64,000 nucleotides of DNA from Halichondria panicea (taxonomy: Eukaryota > Porifera > Demospongiae > Suberitida > Halichondriidae). The DNA lies in assembly GCF_963675165.1 (NCBI RefSeq), contig NC_087385.1, forward strand, positions 1,107,501 to 1,171,500, in the 5' to 3' direction. Position numbers and translations under genes: made by a program. The number at the start of each line of letters is the position of its first letter. Positions within the stretch are counted from its first letter, which is position 1. This document shows positions 1-12,127 of the stretch, piece after piece. The notes under the pieces are model-generated. The model was not told the DNA's origin, did no database searches, and worked only from the letters and a program-made list of their open reading frames with translations.

Positions 1-58
1 AGTGGGAGTGCTAAACTGTGTGTGTGTGTGAGGGGTGGAGTGGGCAGTGCTAGACTCT

Positions 59-94
<36 letters not shown>

Positions 95-95
95 A
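1..95. repeat. GT-rich minisatellite at window edge
   Basis: Diverged tandem units of the form 'gtggagtgggcagtgctagactgt' followed by (GT)n. The same repeat occurs at about 30440-30600 and 54875-54945, each time just 3' (on the minus strand) of the BLTP1 exon that begins VQAATEAF. This places the left window edge inside a BLTP1 intron copy. Confidence 0.7.
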
Positions 96-246
96 GGAGA
101 TGTAAAGATAGGCCCCAAGCCTGCAGCCTTAGTTATGGCCCGAAGTTCAAAATAAGTAGCAAATCATAAGCATACATGTACTTAGTCCTTAACGTATAAA
201 GAAGCTTAATCAAGGAACATGGACTATAATATGTGTTTGGTCTAAC

Positions 247-584
247 CGTAGGAGTGAGAGGCATGCACACGCCCACATCCGAGACAGTCAGCTTCACGAG
301 TCGTGGTTTAGAGAAGTCAATGGAGGGAGTCTGCAATTGAGTGGGTCTATGCTGTATCCTCTCTATGAAGGCCTCTGTGGCCGCTTGCACCTGAGAGGGA
401 GGAGGGGTCATATGATACGAGCATGTACTAATAATTATGCTGAAGTATGAGTTAATAAACCATAAATTAAAATCAAAAATTATACCATCACATGACAGTC
501 ACATGCTCACCTCAGCATTGAGTTGCTTCCTCTCATTCTGCCAGTAGTTGTACACACTATTACAGTTGAGCCAAAATAGAATAC
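247..584 (-). pseudogene. BLTP1 fragment, two internal exons (block 1)
   Basis: Two minus-strand exons with intact splice sites. Exon 511-584 encodes a segment reading ILFWLNCNSVYNYWQNERK. Exon 247-390 (48 codons) begins VQAATEAFIERIQ and ends MPLTPT. They match the exons at 55387-55460 and 55113-55256 of the in-frame BLTP1 gene and those at 31005-31078 and 30741-30884. Upstream exons are missing: the sequence passes through a (GT)n tract straight into PSMA7 intron sequence. Downstream exons may lie left of the window. I infer a truncated duplicate rather than a functional gene. Confidence 0.75.
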
Positions 585-643
585 CTGCATATAATTATAC
601 AAACAAAAGTAATGAACAGAGAAACAAACTGTGGTTGATACTT

Positions 644-644
<1 letters not shown>

Positions 645-699
<55 letters not shown>
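645..699. repeat. (GT)n at a duplication junction
   Basis: A perfect GT microsatellite lies exactly between BLTP1-like sequence (ending gttgatacttg) and PSMA7-intron sequence (starting gcacttggcaaataag). The same junction recurs at 31139-31163. At 11405-11430 the PSMA7 side has the GT tract without the BLTP1 side. Confidence 0.8.
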
Positions 700-700
<1 letters not shown>

Positions 701-928
701 CACTTGGCAAATAAGTAAAGCTACATAGGCACATTGGATTATACATGTACCATCAAGCTAAACACTGAATTACTGAATATTGTACGTACTATTCACAATT
801 GGGCAGCTACTGGGTAGGAAATAAAGCAAAGATATATATTTGTGTATTTTGGGTTGATGTTGGTTATTTTATGGACGTCTGAGATATGACATATCAGCAC
901 TTGGAAAATAAGCACATTGGGTAAAGAT

Positions 929-1100
929 CAGGGTGTCATACAGGATTTTGAAGTAGAGGGGGGAAATGAGAAAAGTAACCAGAAAATGTTGCTAAAAAAA
1001 GTTATTTCAATACCCAGCTATGGACACTCAGTAATAATTGAAAGGGAGGGGAAATTGGAGCTAGGGGGGATATCCCCTTCCCCCCCTGTATGACACCCTG
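929..1100. mobile_element. MITE with CAGGGTGTCATA termini (block 1)
   Basis: Terminal inverted repeats CAGGGTGTCATACAGG and its complement bound a 172-bp element with no coding capacity, flanked by aagat-like repeats. A truncated right half is at about 1885-1957 inside the local tandem duplication. Orthologous insertions at 11660-11844 and 31397-31575 mean it inserted before the blocks duplicated. The CAGGG end suggests a hAT-like family, but no transposase is present. Confidence 0.75.
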
Positions 1101-1178
1101 AAGATCATCAGGTTGAAAATCGAACATTGAACTCTTCGGGCATAATTATTGTAAAGATCATCACAGTCGAAAGCTCAC

Positions 1179-2940
<1,762 letters not shown>

Positions 2941-3150
2941 GCTTGCAAGATCTTCCTCTAGCTCTGTAATTTACAACTCAGCACATGGCCTTAATGGAGA
3001 CCACGCCTAGCTTTCAACTCTAAACTGTGTCACAAAAGGGGTGGGGCTGGGTGAGCTCTAAATATTTTATTCTCACATGTCTCACGTGTCTCATGTTCTC
3101 TAGCTCTAGCTCTGTTCTATAGTTCTATGCTGTGCTGGTCTTTTCAAGCT
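2941..3150. promoter_or_regulatory. Candidate bidirectional promoter, PSMA7 pseudogene 1 / KCK1
   Basis: About 210 bp separates the PSMA7 start codon (minus strand) from the first KCK exon (plus strand). It holds a GC-box-like GGGGTGGGGC at 3038-3047, CACGTG-like sequence in 'ctcacgtgtctc', and repeated CTAGCTCTAGCTCT. The spacer is conserved in all four blocks, with the GC box at 18550, 33812 and 42056. Head-to-head spacing suggests a shared promoter inherited from a housekeeping gene. The role is inferred. Confidence 0.4.
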
Positions 3151-3369
3151 ATGTCCACCAAGCTACCCATTATGTAAGTAGAATTATCAATGTAGATGTA
3201 GAATGAAACATAGGAATTAATTTATATAGCACAATCCATATCATATCCATTCTGTCACTGTCACTGTCAGTGTGTGTGTATCTCATGCACACACTCTGTC
3301 TAGTGTATTAGTGTTGAGTAGATTCTCAGTACACAATGTGTACACTCTGTTTCCTCACTCTTGCAGGTA

Positions 3370-6300
3370 ATGGATGCTCCCATTGAACCATCACCTCGTT
3401 ACCGTACATTCTCTACTGCAGCTGATGGACGCCATTACTATTGGAGGGGGCTTGGTCTAAGACGAGGGTCTAACATCATTGCTGTGTATGATCCAAGTAC
3501 TGAGCTGTGGAGCCTCTTGCCCACCACTGGACCTCTACCCCCTGGAGAGTATGGTGGTTGCTCTGTTTGTGTAGGTCGTTGCCTGTACACCTTTGGCGGT
3601 TATGATGGGTCTTCTTATGTCAATGACATGAGCAAGCTTGATCTGGACACTCTCCAGTGGACCAAAATCAAAACCTCTGGTAGTCAGCCTATGAAAAAGG
3701 CTGTCTGTGGACTTGTCTGTGTGAATGAGAGAACTCTGTGCTGCATTGGAGGATACGGTATTAAGGGCACCACACAACCAGGATCAACATTCACCAGGGA
3801 CACAGAATTTACTAATGGACGTGGATGGACAAATGAGTTTCAATTTTTCAATGTTGAAAATGGTAATGCTATCCCTCCTGATTTACTACTAGTTATTCTA
3901 TTGACCCTAACTTCTCCAGGTGTCTGGTCGTCCCCTGAGCTCAGAGGAGAGAGACCTCCTCCCTGTAGTGGCTTCACCTTCACCATGGTGGACAAACACA
4001 GGGCAGTCCTCTTTGGAGGGCGCCAACCTGGCCGTGATTGTAGAGTCAATGACGTCTACCTATTTAATTTGAGGGACATGGTAAGTTAGTAAAATATGAA
4101 ATATTCATACACAGCTTATTGATGTGTGTTCACTGTGTGTAGGAGGTCACTAAGGTGAGGCCAGTACAGGGAGAGCCATGGCCAGTGGGGAGGGCAGGCC
4201 ATGCTGCCTGTTGTCTCAACTATGGCCAGGACGACCCTCAACTACTGATGTATGGAGGAAGAGATAATGACAACAAGATACTGGGTGACATGTGGACACT
4301 GGATGCCGACACTGGCAAGTGGACAGAGGTGAGGATGGTGGTTTAGACCTACAATACAGCAGTGATACCACAACTGTTTCAGCCTGAGACTAAGTTTTAA
4401 CATGTAAACATGTCTCTGACTTAATGCGTGGGTGTATGCTACACATGTACTTTGTACCACCTATAATGCATACCAGCAGTCATTGCCTTCCTTACATTTT
4501 GTACCTCCAGGTGACACCTCCTGAGTCAATGACACCACGTTACCGCCACTCCATCACTGCCACCAGTCTGGGACCAGGACTCACTGAGGTCCTCGCGTTT
4601 GGAGGCTCTCAGGAGGTGCTGGGAGATACCATTGCTGAGACCATCATACTGAGATTTGGTGAGCAGATATACAGCTAGTTATTCTGGCAACTATTGTTCA
4701 GGGTTTCATACAGGATTTTTAGTTGCGAGGGCGAAAATTTGAGGTGCAATTTGTGTTTCAATCATTCTTCTTTTAATTTTGGCTGGGTGGGAAATCCCAG
4801 GGCGCCCCCTCATCTCTATGAAACCCTGTTGTTTGTTAGAGACTAGTGGAATATACATGGGGAAAGTGCCTCAGAGGAGGTATACTATGGGACCAGAGGA
4901 GGTACGACACGGTCACATGACCAGCCAAAAGGATTATGAATCTCATTAACTTGTGCATGAATATCATTCAAGACTGTGTACTTTGATAGTGGATTTGGTT
5001 TGGCGTGTATCTTTCAAAAAATACACTTGACGTTTCTAAGATCAGGATTATTGATTGCTGGGCTTATATTGATGTGAAATAGCTTTTCAACCAGTTTCAA
5101 CCACCACTTAGATTTTGAGATATTCAGTGTAAATCTGTTTTAGAGTGTTCAATAAGTATTCTGTGCCTGCATTCAGGATAGGATCACTGCCAACATCTGA
5201 GCCTTGGTTCTTGGAGGTATACTATAGGACTTAGTATATCTGCAACTTACTTAGTGTCTTGTTGTTAAGTAATTGTAATGTAGTCAAGCCTCGAGGGCAA
5301 AGTTTGCCCATGTGCACTAATATCTAAACTAGAGCACTAAAGTGCAAACCCTCGGCTGGTGACAGGATTATAAAGAAACCAGAAATATAATGCAGTCCAT
5401 AATTATAGTGATGTTGTTATCATGTATGACTTGCACAGCAACTCAGGAGCTAAACCAGACTGGAGGCATGCTGAAACATTTGAGAACAGGTAGTGGTACT
5501 ATAGATATATGCACTGTGGATTAGGATCACAGTAAAGAAGCCTGGAGTCTCAGAGAAGTATGGCTCCAGGTTCTGCATGGAGTAGGATCCCAGTCAGCAG
5601 CAGGAGCTATAATTTAAGCTTCTACTTTAGTGACCCTGTTCCATTGTTCCTGGTATATACAGCTTTCTACTTTAGTGACCCTGTTCCATCGTTCTGGGTA
5701 CAGGATCACTTCAGTTATAAGTAACACATGTGCAAGTTCTGTTCAAGCTACATTTTGCTCGCTTTTATTAGACAAAGAAGCTTTAACACCGAAAGCTGCC
5801 ACTATCAAAAGTACTAACTTGTTGTGTGGAGGCTACTCATGCTGTAAACGCAGTGCTAGAACATCCAGGTAAGCAGACCTAGTCACAAGCTTATTTAAGC
5901 TTCTTAGCTTTTGCTCGACAAAGAAGCTTTAACATCAAAATCTGCCACTATTTAAACCAAGATATTGTTTTGTGAAGGCTACCTATGCTGCAAACGCAGC
6001 GCTATGGCATCCAGGTGAGTAGATATACTCGTGACAAACAGACAAACAAACAAACAAACAAACAAACCAACAGACTACTATACCCGCTGGCCGCGGCACG
6101 GCCTCGGGTAATGAGTGTGTGTCCATGTGTCAGGCAATCTTGTAGTACCATTGCTACACTTGGGATACTGAAGCAGTGCCTTTATACTTCTAAATCCTAT
6201 AAACACCTCAAACAGATTATATAATTATAGACAACGTCAAGTACACATTACATTGGTCAATCATTTTTGTATGCACAATTGTACTACATTTTTTCTTTTT

Positions 6301-7435
6301 CTTTCCTACAGAGTTGACTGGACCCTCAGCGTCTGTTGCTGGACCCTCGGCTGGGAAGTGGGCTCTCGTGGATGTGGCCCACAACGACACTAGAGGCTCC
6401 GCCCAGCGACTGAGTGAGAAGAGGATCAGACAAGCAACTGCTCGTGCCTCATCAGTCAGTGAGACCAGCGACCACTCCTCTCAAGACCGGGTGAGGGCTC
6501 TGGAACAACAGTTACGAGCAGCAGAGCAGAGAGAGCACGACATTCAACGTCGTCACCAACTACAGTTAGAAGAAAAGGATCGAGAATTGGCTATTAAAGA
6601 TCTTGAATTGACCGAAGCCAACCGTCGCCATGGAGATGCGGAGAGGAGAGCCCAGCTGGCAGAGGAGCGAGCAGAGGGTCTGGAGACTCAATGGGTGGTC
6701 CATCGTGGGATGATCCAAATGACAGAGAGACAGCTCGGTGGGGGAGGATGGGGGGTCGTCAAAGTGGCCAAGTTCCGAGGAATCGAGGTGGCAGCCAAGA
6801 CACTGTACGAGCAGCTCAGTTCCATCTATTATCGACGCATGTTTATTCGTGAGATGAACATGGCGGCTCGTCTGCGACACCCACACCTGGTCCAGTTCAT
6901 AGGAGCCACGCTGGAGGGGGAGATGATCATCCTGACAGAGCTCATGGCCACCAGTCTGAGGAGGGTGCTGGAGGGAGGTCGTATCTCACGTGAACACATC
7001 CTCTCCATCTCTGTGCAGGTCTGTCAAGCCCTCAACTATCTCCACCTCATGCAGCCAGACCCAGTGATCCATCGTGACATCAGCAGTGCAAACGTCCTCC
7101 TCAACCCTCTACCCAATGGCTGCTGGAGTGCAAAGGTCACAGACTACGGCTCTGTGAACACCCTGCGGATGTTGAACACTGTCAATCCGGGAAGTCCTGT
7201 ATACGCTGCCCCTGAGGCCGGTAACCCGTCCCTCCAGTCAACCAAGATGGACATGTTCAGTCTGGGGGTGCTCCTGATCGAGATGTGTTCTGACCAGTTT
7301 CCGAGCCAGGAAGAACGCGAGAGCTTATTCCTCACCATCCAAGACCGTCAGTTTTCTGACATCATCAGTCGCTGTATTGATAGAGAAAGAGACAATCGAC
7401 CAACCGCTCGACAACTGTTGAATGAACTACAGTAG
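3370..7435 (+). CDS. KCK1: kelch propeller - coiled coil - TKL-like kinase
   Basis: Exon model: 3370-3862, 3920-4080, 4143-4328, 4511-4658, 6312-7435, which gives 2,112 nt and a 703-aa protein. A non-coding first exon probably ends at 3173. The first coding intron is only 57 nt, a multiple of three, so it reads through. Residues 1-330 hold six kelch repeats with FGG/YGG and W anchors. A coiled coil rich in E, R and Q follows (SQDRVRALEQQLRAAEQRE), shorter than in KCK2 and KCK3. The C-terminal ~238 residues are a kinase: glycine loop LGGGGWGVVKV, beta-3 lysine VAAKTL, HRDISSANVLL, DYG instead of DFG, and an APE-like AAPEA. There is no signal peptide or membrane span, so it is likely cytoplasmic. 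The family is TKL-like by motif; the substrate is unknown. Intron 4 carries two repeat insertions. Confidence 0.85.
4699..4828. mobile_element. MITE with CAGGGTTTCATA termini (in KCK1 intron 4)
   Basis: The 130-bp element is bounded by CAGGGTTTCATA and its complement TATGAAACCCTG, with ttgtt-like flanking repeats. Longer orthologues occupy the same intron in KCK2 (20452-20659) and KCK3 (36308-36515). KCK4 lacks it. Confidence 0.75.
5329..6110. mobile_element. Dispersed repeat with terminal hairpin (KCK1 intron 4)
   Basis: A roughly 780-bp insertion begins CTAGAGCACTAAAGTGC. It ends with a (CAAA)n tract and a GC-rich hairpin (TACCCG..GGCCG..CGGCC..CGGGTA). KCK2 has the uninterrupted site 'atctaaatgagtg'. 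A second copy of the same family sits at 44041-44867 in a different intron of KCK4, so the family moved independently. No transposase and no clear terminal inverted repeats are seen. Confidence 0.65.
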
Positions 7436-7685
7436 AACTGCACTAGAGAGATAGTTTTGTTCATCTACTAAATTGGACGTTATTATGTGTTCGTTGTTAA
7501 TGTTATAATGTTTATTGTAAGGCATTATTGATTGATTTGAGAAGAGACAACTGATTGGCTGTACTACTGTGTGTGGGCAATTAATAATTAAAGGAGGGGG
7601 TGTGTGAGATCTATTGCTGATTCAGCTTTTCCCATTGAACCCTGACCTTTCACAATAATTATTGCTGATTCAGCATTTTGCTGGG

Positions 7686-8658
7686 ATGGAGTCCATTGAA
7701 AGAAGCTCTCATAAAGTTGTTGTGGAGCAAGCTAAGAGACTATTGTGTGACCTGTTAGCTGACCCCTTCCTCAGTGACATCTCCCCCACTGCCACTCATG
7801 ACGAGGTGGCCTCACAGCTCACCCTGGAGCAAGGAAGGGCCATCACTGTGCATGTGAGGCGGTTTGATGATCAAGTACTTTGTAAGCGTATGAATGTGTG
7901 TATATAGTCCATGTAAGATGTAACCAACCATGAATTATCCAAGTGAGAGTGTGAGTCAGTGCATGCTTTGCAATGTGCATTTGCGTGTATGTCATTTTTA
8001 GAATTATGTTTGTGATAATTATAAGACCAACTAGACAACGCACAACTAGCTGTGTGTTAATGAATGTGATGTTATATTTCAGCTGTGATAGTGCTCCAAG
8101 GTGCAACGGTGGGTGACCTCATACGTACTGTACAGAGGTCGGTGATGAAGCAGCTGTCACTGGCCGACAGGACCACACCCATTAGTTGGTATGCATGGCT
8201 GTAGCTTATTCTGTAGAATCCCCTTATTGAGTGGACACATTTTGGGGTACATAGTTTTTCCTTTACTTGATGAGTGGTTGTTTTGTATTCAGACTGTTGA
8301 TTTGTGTCCTGGCCTCTATGTAATTATCGTAACTAGCCTTTCTTTATGTTTCAGAGATGGCTACTGTGATTTGTATTTAATATCTACTGTTTTACAGGAG
8401 GTCTGTATGGAGGAGGTATGCATTGTCCACTGGGCAGACATTGCTTAGCAACAGAAAGGCTAAGTTAGTCGGGTAAATTTCTTATAGTTTTTCCTGGCTG
8501 CATGAATCTTATTACACTACCTCACTAGCTATGCTAGTACTAATGTTATAACCAATGGCTTCATTGTCTTCCTTCTATTCAGCCTGGGGATTGGTAATCG
8601 TTCAGAAGTGCAGTTTGTCAAGAAACTGAGACTAAAGAATGGCCAACACAGACACTAA
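7686..8658 (+). CDS. SNRNP25: U11/U12 snRNP 25 kDa protein, copy 1
   Basis: Exons 7686-7881, 8083-8188, 8398-8472 and 8583-8658 sum to 453 nt, a 150-aa protein. It matches the minor-spliceosome U11/U12 di-snRNP 25K protein, which has a ubiquitin-like fold. Visible landmarks are LLADPFLSDISP near residue 25, AITVHVRRFDDQV, the central VIVLQGATVGDLIRTVQRS, ISWRSVWRRYALSTGQTL, and the C-terminal LGIGNRSEVQFVKKLRLK. It lies about 250 bp after the KCK1 stop on the same strand. All splice sites are GT/AG and all phases agree. The start is the ATG of MESIERSS, because upstream in-frame sequence is not conserved between copies. Confidence 0.87.
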
Positions 8659-8842
8659 CATTTCCAATTAATAATTTATAAACTTTCCACGATACTTTCA
8701 TTTCATCACATTAAATGAATAATTTATCAAGAGTGGCTTATGTTATATATACAGCATTTAATTTGAATTGATGACATGAACAATTAAGTGCAAAAATTGT
8801 GTTATTAATTTAACGAATTGAAAATGTTTGAAATTGGTTCAG

Positions 8843-9123
8843 CTAATGGGATGGTGGAGATGAGGCTCTGGATTTTTGCTGAAGTTTCTTAGTAGCAGTG
8901 ATTTTAATTAACAGTTCCATAGCGTTAGCAACCACCATGTCTAGAGGGTCCATGGCAACTCGCTGTATCCACTTGGGGATGGTGGTTTGTGCGTGCTTGA
9001 ACCCCAGCCTTTCTAGTAACCAACTGATGTGAGGGTCCAACTCCCAGCACACACACTCAAAGTTGCAGAGCACTGGTGTTGACTTTGGAGGTGATGTGGG
9101 GGCGGTGTCTGTGGATTCAGGAT
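8843..9123 (-). pseudogene. BLTP1 C-terminal exon remnant (block 1)
   Basis: One minus-strand exon ends in RASSPPSH-stop and includes LLERLGFKHAQTTIPKW. It matches the final BLTP1 exon at 48066-48391 but lacks 45 nt between two GTGAGGGT direct repeats, removing 15 codons around LCLLSSAGTGQFN in frame. No other BLTP1 exon follows upstream: similarity stops near 9225, next to the PSMA7 3' end. It may act only as a 3' remnant. Confidence 0.8.
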
Positions 9124-9668
9124 CTGAGAGGGAGTGGGGGGGAGAAAAATGTGAATAAGGTCCACAAATCATGCATCAGCAGATAAAAGACTGTCTTTCA
9201 ATACACAAAGGCTGGTGCATGGTAGAAGCAGAATTAATAGGCACACTAAAAACAATGGTCGAGTAGCTATATACAGAGCACCATTGACGCGATTGAGTGA
9301 TAAGTTACTTAGGAGGGCGTGGCATCAGATTTCTTTGTCTTTCTCCTTTCTGCCTCCTGTTCTTTGCTCTTCTCGATGTACCTGTCCACAGCGTCCAAGT
9401 CAAGGAACTGAAGGCAACAAAAAATGTCAAGATGATTTCTGCCATACGAATTAAAATTGGACTACAAAAACGCCCGAAGAGATTACGAGACTTTCCCTAA
9501 CCTCGAGGGGTTTCCCCTTCTCCATGGCGGTGGGTCTTACTGCCTGACTGGACCACCTCCAGGAGAGCCTTGATGGCCAGTATGACTGTGTCATCCTTAG
9601 TCTTCACTGCCAGTAGTGTTTCTCAAGGTACTCCCTCACTGACTTGCCACTGCGTCCCGTGGCATTGG

Positions 9669-9671
<3 letters not shown>

Positions 9672-9707
<36 letters not shown>
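9672..9707. repeat. (GT)n at PSMA7 exon 4 acceptor
   Basis: A GT tract that on the minus strand is a CA run directly upstream of the exon 4 acceptor. The stretch 9710-11400 beyond it is intron. Apart from the two structured repeats below and a (CAAA)n run near 10905, I see nothing coding there. Confidence 0.7.
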
Positions 9708-9710
<3 letters not shown>

Positions 9711-9972
9711 GGAGATTTGAAATAAAAAATAAATTTGGGTGTATATCCGTCCACTGAAACCCTGCTGACTCATATAATCAAAAATTCAAATTTGTCAAAC
9801 AGGAAGATGACTGTTTTCCCGTTCATAGCATACAACACATATCAATGACATGCTATTTGTTAAATGTAGTGCAGTCCAACAAAATTGGTTTAATCTTATG
9901 CTGTGTCCTAAGAAGAAATATAGCTAGAGCAGTAGTTATAGTTAAACACATTAGAATAGCAACCGGGGGTAA

Positions 9973-10050
9973 CTAGACGTCCGACCTTGAGAATCGGAAA
10001 CAGTGGGTTAAAGATCTTTGGAGGCGCGCCAACTCTTCCCACACGTCTAG
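9973..10050. other. tRNA-like structured repeat, copy a
   Basis: An 8-bp outer stem (CTAGACGT with ACGTCTAG) encloses a hairpin with a CCTTGAGA loop closed by TCCGA/TCGGA, a GTGGG/CCCAC stem, and AAAGATCTTT. A sister at 10965-11050 has the same layout with compensatory changes in the stems. On the minus strand it resembles a tRNA D-arm plus T-arm order, so a tRNA-derived SINE fragment is possible. No convincing anticodon loop is present. Confidence 0.45.
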
Positions 10051-10964
10051 CACATTCCCAGTTGCATATTTTAACAACAATCACATGTAACTTAGTACAT
10101 TATTGTAACCAGTTACAATGTTGTGCTATTATGACTTAAAAATTCAAAAAGAAAAACTACAAACAGACAATTATATTAAAATACATAATAATTTGTTTAG
10201 AGGCTTAGAATTGTAGGCTTTATTGTAGGAATAGTTGATACAATTACTAAGTATGCTGTTGAGGCTTCAAGTATACACTATAGAATGCTAGTGGTATGCA
10301 CAATATTCGTTTGCTTACTGCATGGTTTCTTTCCTCGCCATTTTTTAAGGTTCCGTGTGCTTTCTGGGATCACATGATTCCTTTTCTAGCTATTCTTTTT
10401 AGCTATTATTTGATTATTATTTGATTGTTGTGATGCTCTTTATCATGTGGGTACTGTGTGGGACTGCAGGGGCTAGAGTGTCGTGTTCCTCTAACCTTGT
10501 GGTTATTGTTGTATTGGTAGCTAAAGAGAAGCCATAAACTATGCCCACGCTTTTGAACCACTAAATTATTTTTTGAATTTTATTGTATTTTTGTTTCGGC
10601 ATTTTGTCAAAAAAACTTTTTTTTTATATAATTATGTGTGTGAATGGGTTAGTCTTCTATTGGGAATGTAAAATATTAGAATTATCTCCAGGCATTAACC
10701 CTTTCCCTGCTTTAATTAAAAGTGCATTAGTCAGATATCAGTGTGTGTGTGTGTGTTCGAGGTTTCAAAATAAAATTATAAGAAATAATAACTTTTGGGT
10801 GGAATTGTGTCCACTGCTCATATTACTAGCTCAAACGGGATGCTTGCTTAATTTAATTTTAACATCTGATGCTAATTAAGTGTATTTACGACAAGGATTT
10901 ACCAGAAACAAACAAACAAACAAACAAAAATTAGACAGCACAAAACCATACAGGTATAGAAAAA

Positions 10965-11050
10965 GCAAACAGATGCTCGGCCTTGAGAGCCGAGAATGAT
11001 GGGTTAAAGAGTCTTTAACGGTGCACCAACCCTCCCCATTCATCTGTTGC
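10965..11050. other. tRNA-like structured repeat, copy b
   Basis: The outer stem AACAGATG/CATCTGTT encloses hairpin CTCGGC-CTTGAGA-GCCGAG and the perfect GTTAAAG/CTTTAAC hairpin, followed by GGTGCACC. Loop CTTGAGA and the segment GGGTTAAAGA are shared with the copy at 9973, while stem bases differ in a paired way. It is preceded by (CAAA)n. Confidence 0.45.
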
Positions 11051-11659
11051 AATTGCATTCAGAACTAAATAATGATTGTAAGCTATTCACTTGGGGCCAT
11101 GCTGATTGTAAGCTATATTCACATTTGAGGTAATGCTGACATAAAGTATAGAACTTATAGACTTGATATTGGCTGCTGTAATACTTCAACTTAGCTTGCA
11201 TGGCTGTGTACTTGTGTAAACTAAATCTGACCTTGAGGGGAGGCTTATCTTATAAGTCTGGGCCAGGTGGTTTTGTGGTGGTAGCATCTGATAATGGGGA
11301 TGGGTCTATGTGGTTCTTGTAGGTGGCAAGCACAAAACAATTATTAACCTCTAATTTTGGTTCTTAGAATTAGCACAAGGCATTAGTCAAAATAAATAGA
11401 GATGGTAGTGTGTGTGTGTGTGTGTGTGTGGCACTTGGCAAATAAGTAAAGCTACATAGGCACATTGGATTATACATGTACCATCAAGCTAAACACTGAA
11501 TTACTGAATATTGTACGTACTATTCACAATTGGGCAGCTACTGGGTAGGAAATAAAGCAAAGATATATATTTGTGCATTTTGGGTTGATGTTGGTTATTT
11601 TATGGACGTCTGAGATATGACATATCAGCACTTAGAAAATAAGCACATTGGGTAAAGAT

Positions 11660-11844
11660 CAGGGTGTCATACAGGATTTTGAAGTAGAGGGGGGAAATGA
11701 GAAAAGTAACCAGAAAATGTTGCTAAAAAAGGTCAAATGTTATTTCAATACCCAGCTATGGACAGTCAGTATAATAATTGAAAGGGAGGGGAAATTGGAG
11801 CTAGGGGGGATATCCCCATTCCCCCCCCCCTGTATGACACCCTG
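11660..11844. mobile_element. MITE with CAGGGTGTCATA termini (block 2)
   Basis: Same family and same insertion site as 929-1100, within the PSMA7 intron between exons 3 and 4. It carries a longer C run before its right terminus. Confidence 0.75.
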
Positions 11845-12127
11845 AAGATCATCAGGTTGAAAATCGAACTCTTCGGCATAATTATTGTAAAGATCATCAC
11901 AGTTGAAAGCTCACCTTCCACTCATGATAAGTGCCAGCTGGTTCAGTCTGGTAGAGCTTGGGTGTCTGTCCCTCATCAAAGCCCACTATGAGCAGTGAGA
12001 TCCCAAATGGTCGCGCTCCATTGCTCTGAGTGTACCTCTGCACATGGAAACCCATGACATGCAATATTAACATGAGAACTGACATACAAAAGCTCTAAAT
12101 TTTAAATGGAATACTGTTTGATACATA

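Noticed and set aside
3151-3173. MSTKLPIM as the true N-terminus of KCK
   Set aside because: After splicing it meets TAA at once. No donor/acceptor pair seen joins it in frame to the kelch region.
3370-4089. Single 242-aa kelch ORF reading through 3863-3919
   Set aside because: The other three copies have a 64-nt version of this segment that breaks the frame, and all four have GT/AG ends. It is a mini-intron that happens to be 57 nt in KCK1.
10965-11050. Functional tRNA gene
   Set aside because: The anticodon-like loop lacks U33 and a standard length, and the T-loop does not match TTCRA. Only a tRNA-like fold can be claimed.
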